DNA of 64,000 nt from Mesorhizobium sp. AR02 (GCF_024746835.1 NZ_CP080531.1:2976001-3040000); one strand, 5' to 3'. Positions 44,028-53,615 are shown, counted from the stretch's first letter. The notes: generated from the sequence alone by a model not told the origin. Made by a program: numbers and translations.

Positions 44028-44744
44028 ATGCTTCGCGTCCTGGTGACCAGACCGGAACCGGGCGCCTCGCGCACGGCGCGGCGGCTTCAGGACATGGGGC
44101 TCCAGCCGGTTGTTCTCCCGCTGACCGAAACTGTGGCCTTGCCTGCCGATGCCGGGCTTTTTCCAGATGACGCTGTCGCCATTGCTGTCACCAGCGCCAA
44201 TGCCGTGCGCCATGCCTCAAAAGAGGTGATCGCGGCGCTTGCTGCTCTGCCTTGCCATGCCGTGGGCGCCAGGACCGCCGAAGCGGCGCGCAAAATGGGA
44301 TTCTCGGCGGTCATTGAAGGTTCCGGCGATGCCGAGGCGCTGTCAGAAAGCATCGCGGCAGCTTTTCCCGGCAAGGCAATCGTCTACCTCTGCGGACGCG
44401 TGCGGTTTCCGGTGTTCGAGCAGAGGCTGCAAGCGGCTGGAGTCCAGGTCAGCGCCGTGGAGACGTATGACACGCTCCCGGTGCGGTATTCCGACGAGAC
44501 CATCCTTGCACTGCTGTCCAGTCAACCGGTCGATGCGGTGCTGCTCTATTCGGCCAAGGTCGCCGCCGCCATGCAACTCATGGCCGACCGGCCGGCTCTG
44601 CAGAGGGTCTTTGAAAAGACACGTTTTTTCGCGCTTTCCGCACGCATCGCCGCTGCTCTCGACGACAGCGCCGGCAAAGCAATCCGTATTGCGGCGCAGC
44701 CCGACGAGGAGGCGCTGCTGGCGCTTTTGCGGGTGCTGCCCTGA
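44028..44744 (+). CDS. hemD: uroporphyrinogen-III synthase
   Basis: 238 residues. HemD cyclises hydroxymethylbilane and inverts ring D. The family is weakly conserved, but LRVLVTRPEPGASRTARRLQ at the start, ITSANAVRH-like VTSANAVRHASKE and LYSAKVAAAM, with position after hemC, make it clear. Confidence 0.92.
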   Translation: MLRVLVTRPEPGASRTARRLQDMGLQPVVLPLTETVALPADAGLFPDDAVAIAVTSANAVRHASKEVIAALAALPCHAVGARTAEAARKMGFSAVIEGSGDAEALSESIAAAFPGKAIVYLCGRVRFPVFEQRLQAAGVQVSAVETYDTLPVRYSDETILALLSSQPVDAVLLYSAKVAAAMQLMADRPALQRVFEKTRFFALSARIAAALDDSAGKAIRIAAQPDEEALLALLRVLP

Positions 44745-44854
44745 GCCGCGTCATCACACCGCCCCTTTTCACCGCTTGGTGATGTGCTAGACCCTTTCTG
44801 AACCATCACGCGCCGGCAGGCGTTGAGACGAAGCGAAGTTTGCGGAGCCCAGGC

Positions 44855-46330
44855 ATGGTCAAGACGCCGAAGATGCGACACTCGAAAAGCCGCCGCGAGC
44901 CGGTGACCATCGATCTCGAGCCAGGTGCCGTCTCCCGCATCGCCGACGAGGATGCCGCGAAGTCGCCAGCGGCAACCGAAGAAGCCCAGGCCGTGGAAGG
45001 TTCTCAGGCAGAGGTTCCCGAAGAGCCGGTGCATGCAGACCAGACCGATCTCGAACCCTGGGAGCATGCCGATGCCGCGACCGCCGGCTCGGCCGAGGCA
45101 GAAACGCCAGCAGAGGCGGAGGCCAAAGCCACTCAACCGGACCTGCCCTATCCCGGTTCGGATGCGTCAGCCAGTCGCGCCAAGGCCTCCGACTATAATT
45201 TCGAGGATGCATCGGCAAAGCGTACCGACGACAGCAAGGCGAAAACTCAGACACGGGGCGAAAAAATGGCGCCAACACCTGCTGCGGCAAAACGTGGTGG
45301 TCTCAACGGCATCGCCGCCGGCATCATCGGTGGTGTCATCGCGCTGGTCGGCGCCGGCGGCCTGCAATTTGCCGGTCTGCTCGGCGCGCCGGGTTCCGGC
45401 GCTGGTGTCTCGCTGGACGGCGTCAATGGCGAGATTGCTTCGCTGAAGAGCGACATCGCCGGCTTGAAGGAAACCGGCGGCAACAACGACGCAGAGGCCA
45501 AGGTGGTCGGGCTTTCCTCGGGCCTGGAGCAGGTCAAGGCCGATGTCGCGGCGCTGAAATCGGCGGTCGAACAAGGCGGCGCGGGCGACAATGCCGGGCT
45601 TGCTGCCCTGAGCGACAAGGTCAAGCAGATCGAAACCGCGGTCGCCGCCCTCGGCAAGGCCGGCAGCGCGGCACCGGTCGATCTTGGCCCGCTCAACGAA
45701 AAACTGGCCGGCCTCGATGCGCTGGTGAAATCAACAGGCGAGGCGGCGAAGGCCTGGGATGGCCGGCTCACCGCGCTGGAACAGTCTGTGTCGCAGCTTT
45801 CCGGCAAGGTCGAGGCGGCGGCAGGACAGCCGAAGATCGCGCTTGCCATCGCCGCGTCGGCTTTGAAGTCGGCGCTCGAACGCGGCGCGCCGTTCTCGGC
45901 GGAACTCGATACGCTGGCCGCGATTTCACCCAATGCGCCTGAGATCGCGACGTTGCGGCCCTATGCCGAAAAGGGCGTCCCGACCCGCACCGAGATCGCC
46001 TCGCAGATGGATGCCGCCGCCAATGCCATGGTCGCCGCCGCCACGCCGGTCGACCAGAATGCCGGCTTCCTGCAGAACCTGATGTCGAGCGCCGAATCGC
46101 TGGTCAAGGTCAGGCCGATCGGTGCGGTCGAGGGTCCCGGTGCGCCGGAAACCGTGGCGCGCATGGAAGTGGCGGTCACCCAGGGCGACTATGCCAAGGC
46201 GCTCAGCGAGTATGGCACGCTGCCCGAAGCGGTGAAGGCGGCGGGCGCCGACTTTGCCGGCAAATTGAAGGCGCGCATCGAGGTCGAAACCCAGGTCGAC
46301 GCGCTGATCTCCGGCGCGATGAAGGCATGA
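44855..46330 (+). CDS. mitofilin-like protein (alphaproteobacterial Mic60 type)
   Basis: 491 residues: an acidic, Ala/Glu-rich N-terminus (1-145), one membrane helix (about 150-172, GIAAGIIGGVIALVGAGG), a predicted coiled coil (182-330) and a C-terminal helical domain (330-491, ALAIAASALKSALERGAPFS and ARMEVAVTQGDYAKALSEYG). This plan and the hemD/hemY position match the alphaproteobacterial homologues of mitofilin/Mic60, proposed to organise inner-membrane invaginations. ATG 44855 is chosen over the TTG at 44840. Function here is inferred from family. Confidence 0.78.
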   Translation: MVKTPKMRHSKSRREPVTIDLEPGAVSRIADEDAAKSPAATEEAQAVEGSQAEVPEEPVHADQTDLEPWEHADAATAGSAEAETPAEAEAKATQPDLPYPGSDASASRAKASDYNFEDASAKRTDDSKAKTQTRGEKMAPTPAAAKRGGLNGIAAGIIGGVIALVGAGGLQFAGLLGAPGSGAGVSLDGVNGEIASLKSDIAGLKETGGNNDAEAKVVGLSSGLEQVKADVAALKSAVEQGGAGDNAGLAALSDKVKQIETAVAALGKAGSAAPVDLGPLNEKLAGLDALVKSTGEAAKAWDGRLTALEQSVSQLSGKVEAAAGQPKIALAIAASALKSALERGAPFSAELDTLAAISPNAPEIATLRPYAEKGVPTRTEIASQMDAAANAMVAAATPVDQNAGFLQNLMSSAESLVKVRPIGAVEGPGAPETVARMEVAVTQGDYAKALSEYGTLPEAVKAAGADFAGKLKARIEVETQVDALISGAMKA

Positions 46331-46340
46331 GGGCAACACG

Positions 46341-47942
46341 ATGATCCGCCTGCTCGCCTTCCTCATCGTCGTTTTCGCGCTCGGGCTGGGTTTTGCCTGG
46401 CTGGCCGACCGGCCGGGCGACATGGTCGTCACCTTCAACGGCTACCAGTACCAGGTCAGCCTGATGGTGGCGGCGGTTGCGGTCGTTGCCGTCGTCGCCG
46501 CCGTGATGATCCTGTGGTGGCTGATCAGGTCGCTATGGAACAGCCCCTACACCATCTCGCGCTATTTCCGCGTGCGCCGCCGCGACCGCGGCTATCAGGC
46601 ACTGTCGACCGGCATGATCGCCGCCGGCGCCGGCGACGGCGCGCTGGCCCGCAAGAAGACCAAGGAAGCGGCCAAGCTGATCCGTTCCGACCAGGAACCG
46701 CTGATCCATCTTCTGGAGGCGCAGGCGTCGCTGCTCGAAGGCGACCATGAAGGCGCCAGGCAGAAATTCGAGAGCATGCTCGACGATCCCGAAATGCGGC
46801 TGCTCGGCCTGCGCGGACTCTATCTCGAAGCCGAACGGCTGGGCGACCGCAATGCCGCCAGGCACTATGCCGGCCGTGCCGCCGCCGTGGCGCCGCAACT
46901 GGCCTGGGCCGCCGAATCGACACTGGAAGAGCTGACCGCGCGTGGCGACTGGGACGGCGCGCTGAAACTGGTCGACGCGCAGAAGTCGACGCGGCAGATC
47001 GAACGCGACGCCGCCAATCGCCGCCGCGCCGTGCTGTTGACCGCCAAGGCGCAGGCGCTCGCCGGCAGCGATCCTGCCACGGCAAGGACGGCGGCGCTCG
47101 AGGCCAACAAGCTGCAGCCGGATTTCGCGCCTGCCGCCGTTGCCGCTGCCGCCGCACTGTTCAAGCAGAACGATGTGCGCAAGGGCTCGAAGATCCTCGA
47201 AGCCGCGTGGAAGGCCGAGCCGCATCCGGAGATCGCCGAGCTCTATACCCATGCAAGGCCGGGCGATGCCGTGCTCGACCGGCTCAACAGGGCGAAGAAG
47301 CTGCAGGAAATGAAGAAGAACCACGCCGAGTCGTCGATGACGGTGGCGCGTGCCGCACTCGACGCGCAGGATTTCGCCACCGCTCGCCGCGAGGCCGAGG
47401 CTGCGATCCGGATGGACCGCCGCGAGGGTGCCTATCTGCTTCTGGCCGATATCGAGGAGGCCGAGACCGGCGACCAGGGCAAGGTGCGGCAGCTGCTGTC
47501 CAAGGCGGTGCGGGCGCCGCGCGATCCGGCCTGGGTCGCCGACGGCGTCGTGTCGGAGCGCTGGGCGCCGGTATCGCCGGTCACCGGCCGGCTCGACGCC
47601 TTCGAGTGGCGCGCGCCGATGGAGCGGCTTGGCCAGTTGATCGACAGCCGTGACGATGCGCCGGACGTCGCAGTTGTAGCTATCGAAGCGCCGGCCCCGC
47701 CGGTGTCGGAAAAGCCGATCGACGTCGTCGATCATGCTGTCCAGGGCAGCGAGGCAACGGGCAAGGGAACCGATAGAAACGAAGACCACGTCACGCCGGT
47801 CACGGCCGCTGCCTTCGCGGCGGTGCCGGCCGAGGCAGAGGCCGTCGAGCCGGCGGAAGAACTGGCGCGCTTGCCGGACGACCCGGGCGTCGATCCTGAC
47901 GAGGAAGCAGAAAAGTCGCCACGCCGGTTCCGGCTGTTTTGA
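46341..47942 (+). CDS. hemY: HemY-type tetratricopeptide membrane protein
   Basis: 533 residues. Two N-terminal helices (1-20 and about 36-60), the HemY motif YTISRYFRVRRRDRGYQALS (20 residues), then TPR-like helices through about 430 and an acidic disordered tail. Known for association with heme biosynthesis in the hem operon; its precise activity is unsettled, and it is not the protoporphyrinogen oxidase of the same name. It starts 10 bases after the mitofilin-like gene. Confidence 0.9.
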   Translation: MIRLLAFLIVVFALGLGFAWLADRPGDMVVTFNGYQYQVSLMVAAVAVVAVVAAVMILWWLIRSLWNSPYTISRYFRVRRRDRGYQALSTGMIAAGAGDGALARKKTKEAAKLIRSDQEPLIHLLEAQASLLEGDHEGARQKFESMLDDPEMRLLGLRGLYLEAERLGDRNAARHYAGRAAAVAPQLAWAAESTLEELTARGDWDGALKLVDAQKSTRQIERDAANRRRAVLLTAKAQALAGSDPATARTAALEANKLQPDFAPAAVAAAAALFKQNDVRKGSKILEAAWKAEPHPEIAELYTHARPGDAVLDRLNRAKKLQEMKKNHAESSMTVARAALDAQDFATARREAEAAIRMDRREGAYLLLADIEEAETGDQGKVRQLLSKAVRAPRDPAWVADGVVSERWAPVSPVTGRLDAFEWRAPMERLGQLIDSRDDAPDVAVVAIEAPAPPVSEKPIDVVDHAVQGSEATGKGTDRNEDHVTPVTAAAFAAVPAEAEAVEPAEELARLPDDPGVDPDEEAEKSPRRFRLF

Positions 47943-47994
47943 TTTTGGCCATTGGGTGATTGACTTGGCCTGTGGGCCGTTGGGGAATGGATTG

Positions 47995-48474
47995 ATGTTC
48001 GAACGCGTTCTGTCGTTTCTCAGGGATTTGCCGGCCGGGCCCGGTGCGCACACCAGCACGGATGATCCGCGCGTCGCCGCCTCGGCGCTGCTCTACCATG
48101 TGATGAATGCCGATGGCGTGCGCCAGGATGTCGAGTGGGAGCGGTTCAAGGCGGTGCTCTCCGAGAGCTACTCGATCAGCGGTGCCGAACTCGAAGCGCT
48201 CGCCGCTGCCGGTGAGCGCGCCGACAATGAGGCGATCGACCTCTATGCCTTCACCAGCGTGCTCAAGCGCCATCTCGACGCGGAGGGGCGCAAGGCCTTC
48301 ATCGGCCTGATGTGGGAGATCGTCTATGCCGATGGCGAGCTGCATGAGCTAGAGGACAATACAGTGTGGCGCGTCGCCGAGCTGATCGGCGTCGAGCGCC
48401 ACGACCGGGTCGAGGCGCGCCGCAAGGCAGCGGCGCAAGCGCCGGGCGCGCGTGGAATTTCGAGCGACGAATAG
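47995..48474 (+). CDS. TerB family protein
   Basis: 159 residues. The TerB fold is seen as DPRVAASALLYHVMNADGVR (20 residues) and LMWEIVYADGELHELEDN, two acidic helix-loops that could bind metal. TerB proteins are tied to tellurite and stress responses, but in this setting the role is unknown. Gap to hemY 52 bases, gap to the amidotransferase 18 bases. Confidence 0.82.
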   Translation: MFERVLSFLRDLPAGPGAHTSTDDPRVAASALLYHVMNADGVRQDVEWERFKAVLSESYSISGAELEALAAAGERADNEAIDLYAFTSVLKRHLDAEGRKAFIGLMWEIVYADGELHELEDNTVWRVAELIGVERHDRVEARRKAAAQAPGARGISSDE

Positions 48475-48492
48475 ACGGGATCTCGCCTGACG

Positions 48493-49209
48493 ATGCCGCG
48501 CAGAACGAGTTCGAAGCCAAAAATCCTGATCGTGCTGCATCAGGAGAATTCGAGCCCCGGACGCGTCGGCCACATGCTGCTCGAAGAGGGGTTTGAACTC
48601 GACATCCGCCGGCCACCGCTGGGCGACGCCTTGCCGGAAACGCTGGATGGCCATGCCGGCACGGTGGTGTTCGGCGGGCCGATGAGCGCCAATGACGAGG
48701 ACGAGTTCGTCCGCCGCGAGACCAACTGGCTGGAAATTCCGCTCAGGGAAAACCGGCCATGTCTCGGCATCTGTCTCGGCGCGCAGATGCTGGTCAACCA
48801 TCTCGGCGGCAAGGTCGAGGGGCACGGTGAAGGGCTGGTCGAGATTGGCTGGTATCCGCTCAAGGCGACCGAGGCCGGCAGGAAACTGATGCACTGGCCG
48901 GACATGGTCTACCAGTTCCACCGCGAAGGCTTTTCATTGCCGAGGGACGCGACGCTGCTGGCGACGGCCGATACCTATCCCAACCAGGCCTTCCGCTACG
49001 GCGACAATGCCTGGGGCATCCAGTTCCATGGCGAACTGACCCGGGTGATGATGCAGCGCTGGGTGGTGCGCGGCGCGCACCGCTTCGAATTGCCGGGCGC
49101 GCAGCCCGGCCGCGATCACCTTGGCGGCCGGCTGATCTGGGACATGCATCTGAAGCGCTGGCTGGACGAGTTTTTGCGGATGGTGTTTGGGACGCCGGCG
49201 GTGCGATAG
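48493..49209 (+). CDS. class I glutamine amidotransferase-like protein
   Basis: 238 residues. The triad is visible: nucleophile Cys94 (CLGICLGAQML), His in GIQFHGE and a following Glu. It is a stand-alone GATase1 like GuaA-N; TDYPNQ-like TADTYPNQAFRYGD and NHLGGKVEGHGEG match the YfeJ/GMP-synthase-like group. No synthase domain is attached, so the acceptor is unknown. Confidence 0.87.
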   Translation: MPRRTSSKPKILIVLHQENSSPGRVGHMLLEEGFELDIRRPPLGDALPETLDGHAGTVVFGGPMSANDEDEFVRRETNWLEIPLRENRPCLGICLGAQMLVNHLGGKVEGHGEGLVEIGWYPLKATEAGRKLMHWPDMVYQFHREGFSLPRDATLLATADTYPNQAFRYGDNAWGIQFHGELTRVMMQRWVVRGAHRFELPGAQPGRDHLGGRLIWDMHLKRWLDEFLRMVFGTPAVR

Positions 49210-49260
49210 CTCCATCGCAATTCCGGACGGAGAACCGTTTCGCGTTGCCCTACAATTTCT

Positions 49261-49569
49261 CTAGGGCTCGAGCACCGGCCGCAGAAAGCTGCGCTCATAG
49301 CTGAGAATGCTGCGATTGCGCTTTTCCGTTTCAAACACCTCCTGGCATTCCGGGTCGGCCGCCATCCGTTTGCGATACTCCTCATAGTCGGCAAGGCTCG
49401 GAAAGCTGAACATGGCATAGGCGATATTGTTCGCTCCTTCGCTCGGAAGGAAATAGCCATGATGGTTTCCGCCGAGGCGATTGACCAGACCGATCCAGCG
49501 GCGGCCATATTCTTCAAACTCGGCAAGCTTGTAAGGGTCGATGACATATTTCAGGTAACAGGTGATCAT
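49261..49569 (-). CDS. NIPSNAP family protein
   Basis: 102 residues. Pattern: MITCYLKYVIDPYKLAEFEE, HHGYFLPSEGANNIAYAMFS (20 residues) and SFPSLADYEEYRKRMAADPE, a ferredoxin-like fold. Function unknown; may bind small molecules. It follows the MFS gene by 44 bases on the same strand. Confidence 0.85.
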   Translation of the reverse strand: MITCYLKYVIDPYKLAEFEEYGRRWIGLVNRLGGNHHGYFLPSEGANNIAYAMFSFPSLADYEEYRKRMAADPECQEVFETEKRNRSILSYERSFLRPVLEP

Positions 49570-49613
49570 GGGAGCTCCTGTGACAGGGTGATGTATCTTG
49601 CTGACCGTCAGCG

Positions 49614-50852
49614 TCAGTTGCGCCCGTTGAGATGGCGCACCTTGCGCAGTTGCGGGAACAGGTAAGCCCACATGCCTGCAACCGCAATGGCACCGACGCC
49701 GCCGATCACCACCGCCGGGACGGTGCCGATCAACGCCGCCATCGTGCCGGCGCGGAATTCGCCGACCTCGTTGGAGGCGCCGACGAAAACCTGGTTTACG
49801 GCATTGACGCGGCCGCGCACGTGGTCGGGCGTCCACAGCTGGATCAAGGTCTCCCTGATATAGACGCTGAACATGTCGGTGGCGCCGAGGAAGACAAGTG
49901 CCGCGATCGACAGCCAGGTGATGGTCGACAGGCCGAACAGCACGGTGAAGGCGCCGAACGACGCGGCCGCGCTCAGCATGATCATGCCGGCGTGGTTGCG
50001 GAGGGGATGGCCGGCCAGCCAGATGGCGACGCAGATGGCGCCGACGCTGGGCGCCGAGCGCAGCAGGCCGAGACCCCAGGGACCGAGCTGCAGGATGTCG
50101 CGCGCATAGACCGGCAGCAGCGCCGAGGCGCCGGACAGGAGCACCGCAAAGAGATCGAGCGAGATGGCACCGAGCACGATCTTCTCGCCCCAGATGTAGC
50201 TGAACCCGCCAAACAGGTTCTGCAGCGTCGGCTTCTCGGTCTCGGTGCGTTGCGAAGGTTTTGGGATGGTGAAGATCAGCAATCCGGACGCAAGCATCAG
50301 CACGGCGGCGGTGCCGTAAGCCGCCTCCGCCGACACGCCGTAGAGCAGGCCGCCGGCGACCGGGCCGACGATGGTCGCCGTCTGCCAGGCCGACGAGTTC
50401 CAGGCAATGGCGTTGGCGAAATCCTCCGGTGGCACCAGATTGGCGAACAGCGAGGCCGATGCCGGGCCGAAGAAGGCCCGCGCCACGCCGAACATGGCCA
50501 GCACTGCGAAGATCGGCAGCGGTCCGCTGATGCCGTGCAGCGTCAGAAGCAGCAGCGTCAGGGCACAGATCGCCTCCACAACCACGGCCAGCGCCATGAT
50601 CAGGCGGCGGCCGAAGCGGTCGGCGACGACGCCGGTGACCAGTACCAGCAGAAGCGAGGGCAGGAACTGGACGATGCCGACCAGGCCGAGATCGAGCGGG
50701 TCGCGGGTCAGGTCGTACATCTGCCAGCCGACGGCGACGGACACAATCATGGTGGCGAATGTGGTGAGGAAGCGCGCCGCCCAATAGCTGAGGAAGGCTT
50801 TGTGCCGGAAGGCGGCGTAACGCTGCTCCGGTGAAGTTTGTACTGATGTCAT
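49614..50852 (-). CDS. MFS exporter of the EntS/MFS_3 type
   Basis: 412 residues, about 12 membrane helices. Family marks are FLSYWAARFLTTFATMIVSV (20 residues), VADRFGRRLIMALA (loop 2-3 motif A, GxxxDRxGRR-like), and FGVARAFFGPASASLFANLV. Members export siderophores, drugs or sugars; the substrate is not known here. ATG 50852 is the natural start. Confidence 0.88.
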   Translation of the reverse strand: MTSVQTSPEQRYAAFRHKAFLSYWAARFLTTFATMIVSVAVGWQMYDLTRDPLDLGLVGIVQFLPSLLLVLVTGVVADRFGRRLIMALAVVVEAICALTLLLLTLHGISGPLPIFAVLAMFGVARAFFGPASASLFANLVPPEDFANAIAWNSSAWQTATIVGPVAGGLLYGVSAEAAYGTAAVLMLASGLLIFTIPKPSQRTETEKPTLQNLFGGFSYIWGEKIVLGAISLDLFAVLLSGASALLPVYARDILQLGPWGLGLLRSAPSVGAICVAIWLAGHPLRNHAGMIMLSAAASFGAFTVLFGLSTITWLSIAALVFLGATDMFSVYIRETLIQLWTPDHVRGRVNAVNQVFVGASNEVGEFRAGTMAALIGTVPAVVIGGVGAIAVAGMWAYLFPQLRKVRHLNGRN

Positions 50853-51013
50853 GGATCGAGGCCCCGTTGCGAGTGCATTGGCCGGCGGGGCACTTCCCGG
50901 ATGGGCGCTGGTCCGACCAATGGAACGTCTAACAAAGTTCGCGGCGGGATGTGCGTTAAAATCAGGCCTGGATCAAGGGATTTTCGGCCTGTTCCGTCGA
51001 TGGCACAAGGAAG

Positions 51014-52114
51014 TTACTGCCGCAGCGCCGCGGAAATCGCGTCGAGACCGCCGCGCAACTCGGCCTCCGTCGGCCAGCCGAAGCCGACGCGGAAGAAGCG
51101 TTTTTCTATTTCGAACCAGTGGCCGGGCCCGACATAGGTGCCATGGTTTTCCAGCAGATCGACATAGAAGCGGTCGAGGTCGAAACCGGGATCGACGTTG
51201 AGGCGCGGGAAACCGACGACACCGCCCTCGGGCCGCACCCAGTCGACCAGCGGCTCGCGGTCGATCCAGGCCTGGACGATGTCGCGGCGCTTCGCCATTT
51301 CGGGCAGCAGCGTCGCCAGGAAGGCTTCCCGGCGCTCCAGCATGCCGCGCGCAATGCCTTCGTCGATGACGCTGCCGCAAATGCCGATCTGCTCCTTGGC
51401 GGCGAGGAATGTCTCCTGCAGCGCTGCATCCCTGGTGATCAGCCAGCCGATGCGGATGCCGGGAATGCCGAAGGCTTTCGACAGCGACGAGACGCTGATC
51501 GCCTTCGGGCTCAAGGAGGCCGCCGACGGCAGGCGCCTGCCATAGGAGAGGTCGCGATAGGTCTCGTCGACCAGCAAATGGCAGTTGCTGCTTTCCGCGA
51601 GCGCTACCAGTGCGTCGAGATCGGTGCGCGACATCATCGTGCCGGTCGGGTTGTGTGGGCAAGTAACGCTGATCAGCCGGGTGCTCGGCCGCATCGCCGC
51701 CTTGATGGCCTCGGCGTCGATGGCAAAGCCGTCCTCGAAGGCGAGGTCGACGAAGCTGATGGCGCAGCCGATCGCGCGTGGGGTTTCGATGTTGGTGGCG
51801 TAGTTGGGCCTGATGACGACGAGATGATCGCTCGCCGACAAAAGCGATGTCGAGATGATGAACAGCGCGCCGGCGGCACCGGCGGTGACCAGGACATCGT
51901 CTGGCGAAACGCCGGCATCCTGCGCCGCGATCAGCGCACGCAAGTCCTTGTCGCCGCGATGCTCGCCATAGAAGAGCGTCAGATCGGGCAGCGACAGGCC
52001 GATGTCGGAGAGTTTCTGGTCGGCGATCGAGCTTTCGGAGAGATTGTAGCGGATGCGGTCGTAGCCGTATTCCTCCGGCGCCTCTTTTTCGATCACCATC
52101 CTGGTGTAGTTCAT
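51014..52114 (-). CDS. class I/II aminotransferase
   Basis: 366 residues, PLP fold type I. The PLP lysine is Lys213 in SSLSKAFGIPGIRIGW; the Asp of VDETYRDLSYG and the PHNPTG motif (SVTCPHNPTGTMM) are present, and a C-terminal Arg in RVGFGWP fits carboxylate binding. The short length and order resemble capreomycidine-synthase-like or AspC-like enzymes; the substrate is open. AGGGGGG lies close before ATG 52114. Confidence 0.9.
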   Translation of the reverse strand: MNYTRMVIEKEAPEEYGYDRIRYNLSESSIADQKLSDIGLSLPDLTLFYGEHRGDKDLRALIAAQDAGVSPDDVLVTAGAAGALFIISTSLLSASDHLVVIRPNYATNIETPRAIGCAISFVDLAFEDGFAIDAEAIKAAMRPSTRLISVTCPHNPTGTMMSRTDLDALVALAESSNCHLLVDETYRDLSYGRRLPSAASLSPKAISVSSLSKAFGIPGIRIGWLITRDAALQETFLAAKEQIGICGSVIDEGIARGMLERREAFLATLLPEMAKRRDIVQAWIDREPLVDWVRPEGGVVGFPRLNVDPGFDLDRFYVDLLENHGTYVGPGHWFEIEKRFFRVGFGWPTEAELRGGLDAISAALRQ

Positions 52115-52165
52115 GGCTTCCCCCCCAGATCATCTTGTCCGGGTTATCCAAGCCACAAAAACACG

Positions 52166-52197
52166 AAGCCTGCCAAGGCGGTTTCGCCGGCAGGCTT
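52166..52197 (-). terminator. intrinsic terminator of the MucR gene
   Basis: AAGCCTGCC and GGCAGGCTT pair, with an inner GGCG/CGCC stem. Read on the minus strand the hairpin is followed by GTTTTTGT. It stands about 40 bases beyond the stop of the MucR-like gene. Confidence 0.7.
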
Positions 52198-52237
52198 CTG
52201 TTCCAGTCGTCCTAAATATTGGCTCAGGCCGAACCGT

Positions 52238-52696
52238 TCAGGCCGAAACCTTGGCCTTCCGGCCCTTGGCCTTGACGGGCACCACTTCGACGGCCTTGCG
52301 GCCGAGACCGATCGACTTCGCCAGTTGCGAGCGCGAGGCCGCGTAGTTGGGGGCAACCATCGGATAGTCCGACGGCAGGCCCCATTTGGCGCGGTAGGCG
52401 TCCGGGGTCAGGTTGAAATGCACACCGAGATGGCGCTTCAGCGATTTGAATTTCTTGCCGTCTTCGAGGCAGATGATGAAATCCGGCGTCACCGACTTCT
52501 TCGGATTGACCGCGGGAACCAGGGGTGCTGCCACCGGCACGGCGGGCTTGCCGAGCCCGCCGATGGAGGTGGCGACGCTGGCGATAAGGTCGGCCAGGCC
52601 AGAGACGGGCAGGCGGTTCTTCTCAACGTAAGCGGACACGATATGGGCGGTCAGCTCGAGAAGGTCGGTGCGAGCGTCGTTGCTATCGTCGGTCAA
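52238..52696 (-). CDS. Ros/MucR family transcriptional regulator, altered zinc site
   Basis: 152 residues. The zinc-finger module is FIICLEDGKKFKSLKRHLGV then HFNLTPDAYRAKWGLPSDYP and MVAPNYAASRSQLAKSIGLG. Cys76 is kept; the second ligand is Asp79 (CLEDG instead of CLECG), His89 and His93 are present, and Phe94 replaces the last His of Ros. Homologues with a Cys-Asp-His-His site, or none, are known in Mesorhizobium. MucR proteins control exopolysaccharide, motility and symbiosis. A terminator follows. Confidence 0.9.
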   Translation of the reverse strand: MTDDSNDARTDLLELTAHIVSAYVEKNRLPVSGLADLIASVATSIGGLGKPAVPVAAPLVPAVNPKKSVTPDFIICLEDGKKFKSLKRHLGVHFNLTPDAYRAKWGLPSDYPMVAPNYAASRSQLAKSIGLGRKAVEVVPVKAKGRKAKVSA

Positions 52697-52910
52697 TGTT
52701 TCCTCCGTCTATGGCACCCAGCCTCGAAAATCGGGATCGTTTTCGAAAGGTCGGGGCGCAAACTCAAAAAATGCTGAAGCGTCTTCAAGCGTATCCAGTG
52801 AAGCACGCCGGGCAGTGCCGCGAAATTCCTAGTCGGCAAATCTGCGCAACGCAATGATTAAGCACGGCGCCACACGTTATTTTGAACAACTATACTAAAC
52901 TGTAATAATA

Positions 52911-53615
52911 TCAGACGATCAAGGCCTTGTCTCGCCACAGACGAAATCCGCCTTCGAAGGCACGTGTGTTGTCACCGCGCCTGGAGTCGGCCGGTAACTC
53001 GTCGAGCTTGTCGACATTGCCGCCGCCAATGACGACATAGTCTGGCTGCAAGGCGGCGCGCAGCCGGTTGACGACGTCGAAGACATATTTGCGCCACTTC
53101 TTCTTGCCGCGCTTTTCCAGGCCGCGCTCGCCGACATAGTCCTCGAAACTTTGGCCCTTCCTGTAGGGAAGATGGGCAAGTTCCATCGGCTGGCCAACAT
53201 TGTCGAAGACCATCGCCGCGCCGAGGCCGGTTCCCAGCCCCAGGAACAGCATGCGCCCGCCTTCATAGCTGCCGATGGCCTGCATCAGCGCATCATTGAC
53301 CACCTTGACCGGCTTACCGAACTGCGCGGCGAAATCGAAGCCGGCCCAGCCCTTGCCCAGATTCTTGGGATCGAGCACCGGCTTGTTCTGACGCACCGGG
53401 CCGGGATAACCCATCGAGATGACGTCATAGGACAGGCCCTCGGCGAGTTTCTTCACCGTGTCGATCATCTGCTGCGGCGTCAGGTCCGGGCCGGAATCGG
53501 CCCGGCGCTCCTCACCGCCGGCGCTGGTCAGGATCTTGACGTGCGAGCCGCCAATATCGATCGCCAGCACGATCTTCTCGACGTCCGATGCTGTCTGTTT
53601 TACCATCTTGGCCAT
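52911..53615 (-). CDS. ROK family polyphosphate/ATP glucokinase
   Basis: 234 residues. Seen: phosphate loop VLAIDIGGSHVKILTSAGGE (20 residues), SMGYPGPVRQ, KVVNDALMQAIGSYEGGRML (20 residues), FLGLGTGLGAAMV. The size and motifs match polyphosphate glucokinases rather than ROK repressors. It phosphorylates glucose to glucose 6-phosphate, the substrate of zwf just upstream. ATG 53615 with GGAGGGG upstream is chosen; an earlier ATG at 53633 overlaps the zwf stop. Confidence 0.83.
   Translation of the reverse strand: MAKMVKQTASDVEKIVLAIDIGGSHVKILTSAGGEERRADSGPDLTPQQMIDTVKKLAEGLSYDVISMGYPGPVRQNKPVLDPKNLGKGWAGFDFAAQFGKPVKVVNDALMQAIGSYEGGRMLFLGLGTGLGAAMVFDNVGQPMELAHLPYRKGQSFEDYVGERGLEKRGKKKWRKYVFDVVNRLRAALQPDYVVIGGGNVDKLDELPADSRRGDNTRAFEGGFRLWRDKALIV

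Noticed and set aside
46341..47942. HemY as protoporphyrinogen oxidase
   Set aside because: No FAD fold; it is the TPR membrane protein of the hem operon.
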